Shown here piece after piece: positions 17,933-26,532 of a stretch of 64,000 nucleotides of DNA. Numbering within the stretch: position 1 is the first letter of the stretch; each line of letters starts with the position of its first letter. The notes below the pieces were generated by a model that was given only the letters and a program-made list of their open reading frames with translations, searched no databases and was not told the origin of the DNA. Position numbers and translations under genes: made by a program. The stretch spans positions 7,068,001-7,132,000 of the forward strand of contig NZ_CP108081.1 in assembly GCF_036182465.1 (NCBI RefSeq), read 5' to 3'. The stretch comes from Streptomyces sp. NBC_00258 (GTDB lineage: Bacteria; Actinomycetota; Actinomycetes; Streptomycetales; Streptomycetaceae).

Positions 17933-18592
17933 ATGCTGACCACGCGACGGCGGACGGCCGTGGCCTGTCTCTTCGCTGCTGCCGCTCTTTCTCTCACCGG
18001 TTGCAGTAGTGATTCGGGCGATTCCGGGAACGACAAGATCGCGGGAGCGGGCGGGGACGGGGCGAGTTCTCCGACACCGTCGGCGTCCGCGTCCGCCGAG
18101 AAGGGGGCGCCGGACTTCGACCTGCCCTCGGACATCAACGTGGATGTCGAGAAGGAGTCGACCGGGGACGCGGCGAAGGACGCGATCGTGCGGGATGTGG
18201 CGTACGCGGCGCAGGCCCGTATCGAGGCCTTCGCCGAGGGGGACGGCCGGACCGCCAACATGAACCGCTACTTCGCGGCGAATGCCCTCGCCTACTGGGG
18301 CGATCGAGTGGCGACGGTCAAGAAGGACGGGCTGACCGTGACGGGCGACTACCGGTACTTCGACTTCGAGGTCACCGATGTCGCGAACGGCAAGAAGGCG
18401 GCGGCCCGTTACTGCGAGGACCAGAGCAAGGCGTACAACAAGGTGATCAAGACCGAGAAGGTGCAGCGCACCCAGCCGAGCGACAAGGACTTCGTCCTCT
18501 ACACGCTCCAGGTCGAGAAGGACTCCCGCGGCGACTGGCAGGTGACGCAGCAGAACTGGAAGAAGGGGGACGCGTCGTGCGTGCAGGGATAG
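17933..18592 (+). CDS. Secreted lipoprotein, cassette copy A
   Basis: 219 residues. Lipoprotein signal peptide with lipobox LTGC (cleavage before Cys23), then a Ser-rich linker and a compact domain of about 170 residues that ends with a Cys four residues from the C-terminus. It aligns with the lipoprotein at 47290-47919: LPSDINVDVE against LPKSFQADFE, GLTVTGDYR against GLTIVGEVK, and RYCEDQSK against FYCVDESK. The fold looks like the NTF2-like outer domains of actinobacterial lipoproteins. Function unknown. The next gene starts inside its last codons. Confidence 0.75.
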   Translation: MLTTRRRTAVACLFAAAALSLTGCSSDSGDSGNDKIAGAGGDGASSPTPSASASAEKGAPDFDLPSDINVDVEKESTGDAAKDAIVRDVAYAAQARIEAFAEGDGRTANMNRYFAANALAYWGDRVATVKKDGLTVTGDYRYFDFEVTDVANGKKAAARYCEDQSKAYNKVIKTEKVQRTQPSDKDFVLYTLQVEKDSRGDWQVTQQNWKKGDASCVQG

Positions 18593-19638
18593 GTACGAGG
18601 ATACGTACGAGTATCGGCACAGGGACGGGCGTGGTTCGTCCTGTTCTGCGGACGGCCGTGGCCGCGGGGCTGGTCATGGCGCTGGGGACGGGCTTCCCGG
18701 CGTACGCGGGTGAGACCACCGGCGGAGACCAGGGGACCACCGCGCCCGACCAGCCGAACCAGGACTCCGGCGCCGGATCCGGCAACGGCACCATCGGCGC
18801 CCACATCCGTATCGACCAGAGCAAGGCCGGTTCGGGCGGCCCCACCTCGACCACCACGTCCTCGAACGCGAACTGGAAGCCCCCGGTTTGCTGGTACGAG
18901 CCCATGTACACGTCCGAGGAGTACGAGGAGTTCATCAAGACCGCGTACGACGGGGCGCAGGAGCCCGCGGCGAGTTACGCCAGGAAGCGCGAGGAAGAGG
19001 GCTACCGCAAGGACGACAAGGGCCTGTGGTGGCAGGTGCAGTTCCGCAACGACGAGTACACCGACGCCTGCCCCGTCACCACGGACAACTGGGAGATCTG
19101 GGTCCCGCCGGCCGACCCGCAGCCCGATCCCAACAAGCTCACCCCCGAGACCCTCTCCGAACTCGCCTTCAACTCCACCAAGTTGCCCGCGCCGCCCGTC
19201 GAACTGAGCCCGCGCGCGGACCGGCTCATCGTGAACCTCGGTACGCGGGTGAAGTTCAAGGGCGACTTCGATCGCGTGTGGACGACCGCGAGCATCAACT
19301 ACAAGGGCGTCCAGATGGCCGCGACCACCGTCGCGACCCCGGTCGCGCTCAAGGTCGAGGCCGGTACCGACGACGCCGACCCGCAGACCTGCACGTACGA
19401 CCTCGCCAAGGGCAAGAACGGCTACGCGGTCGACAGCGAGGACGCGGGCTGCAACGTCACCTACCGTCGCTCGTCCGGCACGGGCACCTACCCCTTCAAG
19501 GCGTCGATCACCTGGAAGGTGACCTGGACCGACTCCGCCGACCCGGACGGCCCGCCGCAGCAGCCCGCTCTGCCGGACGGTCTGTCCACGTACGAGGAGA
19601 ACGTCACGGTCAAGGAGATCCAGTCCGTGAACCGCTAG
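18577..19638 (+). CDS. Secreted protein with NWKPP-CWYEP motif, cassette copy A
   Basis: 353 residues with a Sec signal peptide ending near AYAGE and no further membrane segment. The mature part has NWKPPVCWYEP near its start and finishes in VKEIQSVNR. The protein at 46220-47290 has NWKPPACWYEP and ends VQEIQSINR, so the two are paralogues; both have an immunoglobulin-like beta pattern in the last 150 residues. The GTG start at 18577 overlaps the lipoprotein gene by 16 bases, pointing to translational coupling. Function unknown; probably acts with the lipoprotein outside the cell. Confidence 0.75.
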   Translation: MRAGIGTRIRTSIGTGTGVVRPVLRTAVAAGLVMALGTGFPAYAGETTGGDQGTTAPDQPNQDSGAGSGNGTIGAHIRIDQSKAGSGGPTSTTTSSNANWKPPVCWYEPMYTSEEYEEFIKTAYDGAQEPAASYARKREEEGYRKDDKGLWWQVQFRNDEYTDACPVTTDNWEIWVPPADPQPDPNKLTPETLSELAFNSTKLPAPPVELSPRADRLIVNLGTRVKFKGDFDRVWTTASINYKGVQMAATTVATPVALKVEAGTDDADPQTCTYDLAKGKNGYAVDSEDAGCNVTYRRSSGTGTYPFKASITWKVTWTDSADPDGPPQQPALPDGLSTYEENVTVKEIQSVNR

Positions 19639-19789
19639 ACGACTGGTTCCGGGCCGGTGCGGGCGCCGGTCGGCCGCGCGGGGCGGTTCCGTGTGGAGCC
19701 GCCCCCTCCGGTTCCGGCCCCCGTCCCACTCCTCGTGGCCGACCCCGCCAGCTATCCTCGTCCGGACCCCGCGAGGAATGGGAGAGTCC

Positions 19790-20404
19790 ATGTCTGTTGG
19801 ATCAGGGGCCGGGGAGTCCCGGGGGCAGAGTCCCGGGCGGTCGGCGGCAGGGAACATCGCGTTCGGTGTGGGGCTGCTGCTCGTCCTGGCGACCATGACG
19901 CTCGGTGCCTTCGAGGGCGTTGCCCTGACCATCGGCCTGGCCGACGACTCGTTCCTGTCGTCTGCGGTCCCTGATGACGGACGGAACGCCGTGGGCATCG
20001 GCGGCATCGGCATGGGTGGCCTGCTGGGTCTGATGCTGCCCCTGCTCCTCCTCGCGGCGGTCCGCGGGACCGACGAGAAGCCCAGGCTCGGACCGGGCGA
20101 GGCCCTGCTCAAGGGGCTCGCCATCGTGGTGTTCAGCGTCTACCTGGTTGTCGTCTCGCTGCTTGCCGCCCAGCTCGGCTGGATCCTTCCCAAGGGACCG
20201 ACGACCCTGGTGAGCGTCTTCGTCGTCGGCTTCAGCTGGATGCCGCTGGCCTTCGTCCCGTGGGAACGGTTCGGACTGGGAGGCGTGGGCGGGCTGCTCC
20301 CCAGCTCCGGCGGCACCTCTGCCGACACCCCTGCCGGCACCTCTCCCGGCACTTCCCTCGGCACTTCTCTCGACAAGGACGGCGAGTCAGACAAGTCGGA
20401 CTGA
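19790..20404 (+). CDS. Membrane protein, unknown function
   Basis: 204 residues with four hydrophobic segments (about 20-42, 66-88, 105-128 and 135-155) and a C-terminal Thr/Ser/Gly tail containing short repeats of (A/S)DTPAGTSPGTSLGTSL type. ATG 19790 has GGGAG eight bases ahead. It is 150 bases beyond the secreted-protein gene and probably ends that operon. Its last 18 bases overlap the end of the convergent gene at 20387-20995. No known domain recognised. Confidence 0.65.
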   Translation: MSVGSGAGESRGQSPGRSAAGNIAFGVGLLLVLATMTLGAFEGVALTIGLADDSFLSSAVPDDGRNAVGIGGIGMGGLLGLMLPLLLLAAVRGTDEKPRLGPGEALLKGLAIVVFSVYLVVVSLLAAQLGWILPKGPTTLVSVFVVGFSWMPLAFVPWERFGLGGVGGLLPSSGGTSADTPAGTSPGTSLGTSLDKDGESDKSD

Positions 20405-20995
20405 GTCCGCCAGCTCGTCGGCCATCTTTCCCAGCTCCTCGCCCAGCCCCGGAGCGCCCCAGAGAAGGCGGCACTCCAACGCGGTGGGGTGCTCGCGCGG
20501 CAGCACGTAATGCGCCACACCCTCCAGCACATTGCCGCTGTCGGCCTCGGGATCCGTGGGCTCCAGGCGGTGCACCCGCAGCGCGGCACCCAGCGGCAGC
20601 TCCACCTCCGTGATCTCCGGCGGACGGAAGAACGGCCCCTCGGCGGCCTCGGCCTCCGCGCGCAGCACATCCAGGCGCAGCGACTCGGCCGGGACGCCCC
20701 CCAGTTCCCGTACGCAGTAGAACGCGGCCACGCCACCGCCCTGAGGCGCGAGGACCGCCGCGCAGAGCGCCTTCTGCCGGGCGGCGACGGCCCAGTACCA
20801 GAGCACGTCCCCGGCGAACGCCTCGCGCCAGTCGGCGGGGGTGTCGTCGGCCGAGAAGTGCTCGTCGGCCGCCGCCCGCGCCCACTCCTCGGGCCGCTCG
20901 GCGGTGAGGTCGAGTACGAGCCAGTTGTGCGGGGCGGTCAGTGTGACGCGGCACTCGTGCCAGTCGGCGGCCGCGGCCGTCTCCGGGGTGTTCAT
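20387..20995 (-). CDS. Cytosolic protein of the putative chaperone-like family (member 1)
   Basis: 202 residues, no signal or membrane segment. It opens with a strand and NWLVLDL, has an acidic helix, beta-hairpins in the middle, a late strand ECRLLWGAPG and a C-terminal helix GEELGKMADELADSVRL. The same layout is seen in four other proteins of the window (22716-23438, 24176-24754, 24751-25509 and 29992-30639), with very low sequence identity. It follows the effector-like gene by 6 bases and is the last gene of the leftward operon. I do not recognise a named family; a chaperone or adaptor role is inferred from position. Confidence 0.6.
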   Translation of the reverse strand: MNTPETAAAADWHECRVTLTAPHNWLVLDLTAERPEEWARAAADEHFSADDTPADWREAFAGDVLWYWAVAARQKALCAAVLAPQGGGVAAFYCVRELGGVPAESLRLDVLRAEAEAAEGPFFRPPEITEVELPLGAALRVHRLEPTDPEADSGNVLEGVAHYVLPREHPTALECRLLWGAPGLGEELGKMADELADSVRLV

Positions 20996-21001
20996 CGGCG
21001 G

Positions 21002-22390
21002 CTACCTCCCCGCCAGCGAGGCGTCGGGGCCGGTCACGTCGATGTCGTTGCTGTCGAAGAGCCCGATGAAGCTGTTGGTGTCCGAGGTCGCCCCGGTACC
21101 GGTCGCCCCGAGCGCCCACGAGTTGTACGACATGGCCTGCTTGAAGGCGTCGGGCGTGCCGATGAAGCTCAGGTCCGTCGGATCGATGTTCTTGATCCGG
21201 GAGAGTTCGTCGACCATTCCGGGGCCCACGTACATGCTCGCGAGGCCGCGCGCACCACCGGCGCGGTAGGCGTCCCGTACCGCCGAGACGTTGTCGCCGA
21301 CCTTGAACAGGTCACTCCAGTTGCTCCGGATCGTGCCCAGGTCGTCGACGAAGGAGGTGCCAAGACCCCTGAACACGCCTCCCAGGCCCACGCGGGGCGC
21401 GGCGGCCGCTCCGGTCGCCCCGGCGCGCGCACCGACCATCTCGATGACCAGCGCGCGCCGCGCGGCCGAGCTCATGGCCGGATTCCACGCGCGTACGTAC
21501 TGGGCCGCCGCGGTCCAGACGCGGCTGCGGCCGGCCGTGGCGGCGAGCTTGGCACCGGCGGAGAAGACCCGTCCGATACCGAAGGTCGCAAGGCCCAGTA
21601 CGTCCATGGCGACGTCTCCCCACGACCCGTCGCCGTTGATGGCGAGGAGCAGATGGCAGACGAGCGAGATGGCGGTGGCGATCAGCGCGATGGTGCCGAG
21701 GACACCGGCGATCGCCTGCCCGATGATCGGGATCCAGCCGACAAGGAGCGCCACCACCCCGCAGACGGCGGCGACGGCTCCCGCGATGTCGGCGACGATG
21801 TTCAGGGTGTCCCGGAGCTCGTCCAGCCAGGAGTCGTTGAGGTCGTCGCCCTCGGTGATCTCGTGGATGCGCTTGGCGGCGGAGTTGCCCGCCGTGTTGT
21901 GCCGGCCCTTGAGCGTGGCGAGTTTGCCGCGCAGGTCGTCCAGGTCGCCCTGCAGATTCGTCACCGCGGTGTCGAGCGTCTTCTGCCCGGCCTTGTCGGT
22001 CTCCTCGGGCGGGTTGTCGGCCTTCGACTTCGCGGTCGTGAGATCGCCGCTCTTCGTCTCGGCCTGCTTCAGCAGCCCGTCCGCCTCGCCCTGGATCGTC
22101 GAGAGCTCGGTGTGGTACTCCTTCAGCGCGGCGCCGGCCTCCTCGTAGCGGCCGTGCGCCTTGCTCACGGTCTTCGCGGTGTCGTCGGCCTTCTCGGCGA
22201 ACTCCCGGCCCGCCTTGGAGTCCCAGCTCTTCTGGTCGCCGAGCCTGCGCAGCGCGGCGGCGGCGTCCGAGATGGTCTTCGCGGTGGCGGTGAAACGCTT
22301 GGCGAGCGCCGTGAGGTCGTACACGTCACCCGGTACGGGATCCTCGCTCTCGCCCAGCACCTCCCAGCGGTGGTCGGCGGGGCGCGTCAC
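21002..22390 (-). CDS. Putative type VII effector with WXG-like head and transmembrane pair
   Basis: 462 residues. The start carries EDPVPGDVYDLTALAKRF, then a helical hairpin with SWDSKAGREFAEKA (WXG-like site near residue 55) and a long coiled-coil. Two membrane segments come at about 200-255. A GDVAMDVLGLATFGIGRVFS stretch follows, then a variable C-terminal part of about 170 residues ending DVTGPDASLAGR. The first three elements recur at 26533-27813 and in the RHS protein at 30783-35315. No catalytic toxin motif was found in the last part. It overlaps its small WXG partner by 4 bases. It is likely exported through the EssC-like motor. Confidence 0.7.
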   Translation of the reverse strand: MTRPADHRWEVLGESEDPVPGDVYDLTALAKRFTATAKTISDAAAALRRLGDQKSWDSKAGREFAEKADDTAKTVSKAHGRYEEAGAALKEYHTELSTIQGEADGLLKQAETKSGDLTTAKSKADNPPEETDKAGQKTLDTAVTNLQGDLDDLRGKLATLKGRHNTAGNSAAKRIHEITEGDDLNDSWLDELRDTLNIVADIAGAVAAVCGVVALLVGWIPIIGQAIAGVLGTIALIATAISLVCHLLLAINGDGSWGDVAMDVLGLATFGIGRVFSAGAKLAATAGRSRVWTAAAQYVRAWNPAMSSAARRALVIEMVGARAGATGAAAAPRVGLGGVFRGLGTSFVDDLGTIRSNWSDLFKVGDNVSAVRDAYRAGGARGLASMYVGPGMVDELSRIKNIDPTDLSFIGTPDAFKQAMSYNSWALGATGTGATSDTNSFIGLFDSNDIDVTGPDASLAGR

Positions 22391-22719
22391 TTCTGGTCCT
22401 TGCCGGTCTTGCTCTTGCCGTTCTTGTCCTGGCCGACGAGCGCCTTGTAGAGCTCGTCGTCGATCTGGGTGTACGCCTCGCCGGCCGTCTTGGCGACCTC
22501 GCCCAGGCCCTTGATCTCCTCGATCATCTTCTCGCGGTTGTCGTTCCAGCCGTCGGAGAACTCCTGCAGCCTCTCCTGCAGAAGCTTGTGCCCGACCGTC
22601 CGCCGGTCGTACGCGTCCAGGAGCTTGTCGAGCCCCTCGAACTCCGTGGCCACCGTCCGCAGACCCACCCCGGCCGTGTGCAGATCCTCGGTGGAGACCC
22701 TGAGTCGCCCCTCCGTCAT
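22387..22719 (-). CDS. Small WXG-type partner protein (effector module 1)
   Basis: 110 residues, helical hairpin. The turn has FSDGWNDNREKM (FxxxW form) and the C-terminus has AYTQIDDELYKAL, matching the YxxxD/E export signal, then a Lys-rich tail. It sits directly upstream of the 462-residue effector-like gene with a 4-base overlap, and it overlaps the preceding gene by 4 bases as well. This is the arrangement expected for a co-secreted partner that pairs with the effector's own WXG-like hairpin. Confidence 0.8.
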   Translation of the reverse strand: MTEGRLRVSTEDLHTAGVGLRTVATEFEGLDKLLDAYDRRTVGHKLLQERLQEFSDGWNDNREKMIEEIKGLGEVAKTAGEAYTQIDDELYKALVGQDKNGKSKTGKDQK

Positions 22720-23438
22720 GCCTGTTGCCCCCGTGGTTCCTGAGTTGCCTGAGCTGTCTCTGCTGCTTGAGTCGCTTGAGCTGCCTGAGTCGCCTGAGCC
22801 GCTTGGGTCGGCTGAGCCGTTTTCTGCCAGCGCAGGGTACCGGCGACCGCGTCGAAGAGCTCCACCATCGAGTCCGCGATGGGCTCCAGCGGGGTGCTGA
22901 ACGTCAGCATCAGCACTTCGTCGCGATCCGGAACGGGCACGAAGTACTCCACGATGGTGTCCGCGAACTCGGTGCCCAGCCGCCGGGACTCCCGGGTCCG
23001 CTCCGACCGTCGCCGACGGGCAGCCCGCCCGGCGGCCGGCAGCCGTACGGGAGCGGTCTCGCCCTTGCCCCTGAGCGCCGAGACGGCGTCGAGGGTGTCG
23101 AACCGCTGGTGGATGCGGGAGATCAGGAGGGACGCGGAGAGAGGGATACCGGCCGCTTCCAGGAACGACAGGTAGAGCACCACTCCGCCCTGCTCGACAC
23201 CCGCCTCGGCGGCCCCCAGCAACTGTTCCTCCGCCTGACGGCGAAGCACCGGCTGGTCGTCCACACCTGCGAACTGCCTCTTGATCAGGGCACTCACGGA
23301 CGCTTCACGCCGCTCCTCGGGAAGAAGCGGAATGCGAAACCAGTCCTCGGGCGTGATCAGGCCGAAGACGTTCTCACCATCGGTCCTGCCATCGGTCCTG
23401 CCATCGGCGGTCCGGTCGGCCGGCGCGGTCTGTCGCAT
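22716..23438 (-). CDS. Cytosolic protein of the putative chaperone-like family (member 2)
   Basis: 240 residues. The N-terminus has a short DGRTDGRTDG repeat, then EDWFRIPLLPEERREA, a mostly beta centre, the late strand EVLMLTFSTPLEP and the helix VELFDAVAGTLRW. The C-terminus is a low-complexity run of QAAQAT units (22720-22812) that looks like a repeat expansion. The start at ATG 23438 was chosen because the longer frame enters the intergenic gap; no strong ribosome site is visible. Its stop overlaps the WXG partner's start by 4 bases, so it is probably co-translated with effector module 1. Confidence 0.6.
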   Translation of the reverse strand: MRQTAPADRTADGRTDGRTDGENVFGLITPEDWFRIPLLPEERREASVSALIKRQFAGVDDQPVLRRQAEEQLLGAAEAGVEQGGVVLYLSFLEAAGIPLSASLLISRIHQRFDTLDAVSALRGKGETAPVRLPAAGRAARRRRSERTRESRRLGTEFADTIVEYFVPVPDRDEVLMLTFSTPLEPIADSMVELFDAVAGTLRWQKTAQPTQAAQATQAAQATQAAETAQATQEPRGQQA

Positions 23439-23520
23439 GTCGCCCGACGCTAGCTGTGGGGGGCGGGTTTTCGCCACTGCGAAGTTCTCCGCGAGAAGCA
23501 ACAAGAGGCAGCAAACAGAG

Positions 23521-24129
23521 TCAATTCGGTTCGGGCGCACCGGCGTCACCGGCCGGCGAAGTCCGCTTGTGGCGTGCCACGGCCAAGGCGATCAGCAGCG
23601 CGGCCGTGGCGATGGTGGACACCAGGCCGACCGCCCACAGCCAGGGGTAGTTGCTGAAGACCCAGCTGGGGGAGCTGTCCGGACCGCGGCCCCACTTGCC
23701 GGTGTTCTGGGCGTTGTAGATCAGCGACACGAGCTGGAGCATCGCCACTCCGCACATGACGGCCAGCAGCGTGCAGCCGAACGAGCGTGCCTTGTGAGCC
23801 TTCCAGGATTTCCAGTCCGTACGGGATGCGGACAGGACGAAGAGCGTCGCCACGCACGGCACCAGCGCTCCCAGGAACACAGCGAAGCCGTACGCGCCGC
23901 CCGGCCATGTGTCGGCCGACCATTCCCAGGTTTCGTCGCCCCAGAACATGTCCGAAAGGGCGAGGAGGACGAAGACGGCTGAAAGGGAGATGAAGACGAG
24001 ACAGCCGAACGCCTTGTCGCCCTTACCGGAACCCTTGCCCTTGCTCTCCGAGCGTTTGCCGGGCCGGTGCTCATACCGCAGCGAAGGTGCGGCCGCCCTC
24101 CGCCGTTTTGGCCTGGCTGACCCTGCCAT
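23521..24129 (-). CDS. Membrane protein, unknown function
   Basis: 202 residues. A basic N-terminus of about 45 residues (rich in Arg, Lys and Gly) is followed by four hydrophobic segments (about 46-66, 82-105, 118-142 and 160-190). The ATG at 24129 follows GGGGGACAAGAAC; a TTG five codons upstream is less likely. It lies in the leftward operon between two members of the chaperone-like family. The topology resembles the membrane proteins at 17202 and 19790, but I see no clear shared motif. Confidence 0.6.
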   Translation of the reverse strand: MAGSARPKRRRAAAPSLRYEHRPGKRSESKGKGSGKGDKAFGCLVFISLSAVFVLLALSDMFWGDETWEWSADTWPGGAYGFAVFLGALVPCVATLFVLSASRTDWKSWKAHKARSFGCTLLAVMCGVAMLQLVSLIYNAQNTGKWGRGPDSSPSWVFSNYPWLWAVGLVSTIATAALLIALAVARHKRTSPAGDAGAPEPN

Positions 24130-24175
24130 GTTCTTGTCCCCCAAGGTGTTCCGGTCCGCGCCTCCGCGGAGTTCG

Positions 24176-24754
24176 TCAGGCGAGCCAGATGCTTTTTGCG
24201 AAGTCGTCGATGGCGTCGAGAGAGGCTTCGAGGAGTTCGGGGTCGTCGTAGTGGCCCTTGAGCACCAGGTCGATGTCGCGGGCCTCGTCGTTCCAGGCGT
24301 ACGCGACGGACATGATCGGGCCGCCGTCGGGGCGGGTCCAACTGCGTACGTTGCGCAGGCCCTCGCCGAAGTGGGGCGAGACGAAGGGGACCGTGTCCAC
24401 GTGCCGACTCGCGGCGGCGGCCGCGGGGTCGGGTTCGACCAGCTTGCTCAGGTGCAGGGGGCTGTGTTCCTCGTCGCAGGCGAACTGCTTGGTGAAGAGG
24501 ACCAGCGGCGACACCTGCGGTGGCATCGGGCCGAAGAGGAACGCCTGGTCGGCCTCGACGCGGTCGCGCAGCATGGCGGCCGAACTCTCCAGGAACTTCT
24601 TCGTCTGCCGCTTCTCACGCCAGGTGAGCTTGCGCCGGTGGACCAGAGCACTTGCCTTGAGCTGCAGATCCATCCACTGCGCGAATTCCGCCCCGCTGCC
24701 ACGCAGGGGCATGTGAAACCACACGGCTGGGTCGGAATCGGTCTCGACGATCAA
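24176..24754 (-). CDS. Cytosolic protein of the putative chaperone-like family (member 3)
   Basis: 192 residues, soluble. It opens with AVWFHMPLRGSGAEF, contains a basic helix (WREKRQTKKFLESSAAML), a central beta region with LVLFTKQFA, a late strand DIDLVLKGHYDDP and a C-terminal helix ASLDAIDDFAKSIWLA. Same layout as members 1, 2, 4 and 5. It overlaps the upstream gene (member 4) by 4 bases, so the two are probably a tandem divergent pair. No named family recognised. Confidence 0.65.
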   Translation of the reverse strand: MIVETDSDPAVWFHMPLRGSGAEFAQWMDLQLKASALVHRRKLTWREKRQTKKFLESSAAMLRDRVEADQAFLFGPMPPQVSPLVLFTKQFACDEEHSPLHLSKLVEPDPAAAAASRHVDTVPFVSPHFGEGLRNVRSWTRPDGGPIMSVAYAWNDEARDIDLVLKGHYDDPELLEASLDAIDDFAKSIWLA

Positions 24755-25509
24755 CGTGCTTGGTCCTTCTCCGCGCCTTCCGCGCCTTCCGCGCCTTCCG
24801 CACTCTCCGTCGGATCCGTGAAGGACACCGTCTGGAGGACCGCCACCATCAGGTCGCAGAACTCGGCCCAGTAGTCCATCGACGCCGTGTGGAGCGTGAA
24901 GACCGCGGTGAACGGGCCGGTGGGGAAGGGGACATGGACCTGGATCTGCCCGGTGAGCAGATCAACCTGTTCACCGGTCTCCGTCAGCTCCGGCCGGATT
25001 TTGTACTCGCGCATGGTCACGCAGGACACAGCAGGCCCGCACGGCAGGTCCAGCCACCGGGCGTCGTTGTACTCGTCGCCGGAGAGGATCGCGAGGATGC
25101 CCTGGGCCACGACATCGGTGTCGGCGTCGTCCTGGTCCGTCGGCACGGCTGCCACGGTGAGGGCGCACTGGGCGACGCCGTCGGCTCCTTCGTGCCGGAC
25201 GGTTTCCCCGTCCCGCTCCTCGCTTTCGCCGGCAGTGGAGAACAGCCCCACGGCCGAATAGGAGACCCCGGTGCCCGTCATCATCTCGGCCATCGCCGCG
25301 TAGTACGGGGCGGCCGGCTCCCATATGTTCTCGTCACCGCGGGAGTAGAGCTCTCGTACGAAGGACTGGGAGAGCTCGGCTCTTTCCTCGGGAGTGGCGG
25401 CGAGAGGGAGGGCGAAGAAGCCTTCGGGGGCCAGGAACCAGATGGGTGGGGGTTCTTGGGAGGCGGGGGCGGTGGGAAGGGGGCTCGTGGTCTCGGTGGG
25501 GGGAGTCAT
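24751..25509 (-). CDS. Cytosolic protein of the putative chaperone-like family (member 4)
   Basis: 252 residues, soluble. A Pro/Thr-rich lead is followed by PPIWFLAPEGFFALPLA, an acidic helix (TPEERAELSQSFVREL), beta hairpins, a late strand TAVFTLHTAS and a C-terminal helix EFCDLMVAVLQTVSF; then a short repeat of AEGAEGAEGAE. It follows the PH-like gene by 39 bases and overlaps member 3 by 4 bases. Function unknown; see the findings on this family. Confidence 0.65.
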   Translation of the reverse strand: MTPPTETTSPLPTAPASQEPPPIWFLAPEGFFALPLAATPEERAELSQSFVRELYSRGDENIWEPAAPYYAAMAEMMTGTGVSYSAVGLFSTAGESEERDGETVRHEGADGVAQCALTVAAVPTDQDDADTDVVAQGILAILSGDEYNDARWLDLPCGPAVSCVTMREYKIRPELTETGEQVDLLTGQIQVHVPFPTGPFTAVFTLHTASMDYWAEFCDLMVAVLQTVSFTDPTESAEGAEGAEGAEKDQAR

Positions 25510-25548
25510 GAAGGGCTGAGCCGTTCTGGTCAGGCGTAGGGGCAGAGG

Positions 25549-26463
25549 TCAGAGGTCTTCCGGGCGGACGTCTTTCGGTTGTACCTGGGCCCCGTCCGAG
25601 TTCATGATCATGCTGCGGCTGTTGGAGCCGAAGAAGGAACTGAGTTCGCTCGGCACCGGAACCTCAACCCGGTAGTGGCCGGAGGGGCGGCGATCGACCA
25701 CAGGCGTTCCGACGTCCGGGGCGTGAGCTGTGGCGACGAAGTCCTCGACAGCGCTTCGCTGTGCCGGAGTAAGACTGCCCAAGGGGACGAGGTCGAGAGG
25801 GTGGAGGAGATACCGGGTGAGTTTTTCTCGTCTGAAGCTGCTCAACCTGCACCACGAGGCGTCTGTGAAGGAAATCTTCACGTCTTGCCCGTCTTTGAAA
25901 TCCCGACGCTCGATTCTCCCGATGTGGGATCGAGGGATCTCCCAGAGGGTTTCGTCCTCGATGAGCTTGTCATCCTTCTTGTGGTATAGGAGACCTACGA
26001 TGACCAGTCGACGGTCTGTGACGATCGCGTGCGTTCGGTAGTGCTTTTCGCCCGAGCGGCCGGGATCCAACTGCCAGGGCAGGGTGCGGGCAATCGTGCC
26101 GGGTGCGGCCCACAGGACCGGGAAGTCCTCAACCTCGTCTGCGCGGTCGTCCGATGTGTCCTTGCCGGAGGTGTCGCCGTAGGTGCCACTGATATTTCCG
26201 CCGGCCGAGCCGAGGATGCCCATGACGGCGGCACCCAGCGCCATTGCCGCACCCTTTATGGAGTTTCGTGCGACCGACTCTCCTGTTGAACGGGGCGTGT
26301 ACGCGGGTCCCTCGGGCCAGCCCGGCAGCTCACCTTGGATGTCATTGCGCTCCGCGTCCCGGAACCATCGCATGCCTCGCACGCGCATTGCCGCGCCGGA
26401 CGCGAAAGTGATCGGAGTACGGCCCAGAAGTGTCTCGCCCGGTTCGGGCTGCCAGATGTGCAT
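25549..26463 (-). CDS. Unknown protein with a PH-like domain
   Basis: 304 residues. The middle and C-terminal part (about 130-230) has the strand pattern of bacterial PH domains: HAIVTDRRLVIVGLLY, a dozen residues later LWEIPRSHIGRIERRDF, then DVKISFTDASWCRL. A Gly/Ala-rich hydrophobic stretch near 70-90 (AAMALGAAVMGILGSAGG) could insert in the membrane. The DNA has weaker third-position GC than the neighbours, hinting at more recent arrival. It follows the second effector-like gene with a 69-base gap and precedes member 4. No known function. Confidence 0.6.
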   Translation of the reverse strand: MHIWQPEPGETLLGRTPITFASGAAMRVRGMRWFRDAERNDIQGELPGWPEGPAYTPRSTGESVARNSIKGAAMALGAAVMGILGSAGGNISGTYGDTSGKDTSDDRADEVEDFPVLWAAPGTIARTLPWQLDPGRSGEKHYRTHAIVTDRRLVIVGLLYHKKDDKLIEDETLWEIPRSHIGRIERRDFKDGQDVKISFTDASWCRLSSFRREKLTRYLLHPLDLVPLGSLTPAQRSAVEDFVATAHAPDVGTPVVDRRPSGHYRVEVPVPSELSSFFGSNSRSMIMNSDGAQVQPKDVRPEDL

Positions 26464-26532
26464 GTCCTTACGCCTTCTCCTACGTGGCGGCTTTGTGGAC
26501 GTCGTCGTACGTGCCCACTCTGTACCGGCTGC

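Noticed and set aside
21258..22390. A known enzyme domain in the C-terminal part of the first effector
   Set aside because: No HNH, deaminase, ADP-ribosyl or NAD-binding motifs could be recognised; calling a toxin activity would be a guess.
20489..22450. A 653-residue open frame antisense to the first effector
   Set aside because: Lies over a gene with WXG-like head and membrane pair; the translation is Arg/Gly/Val-rich without any fold signal.
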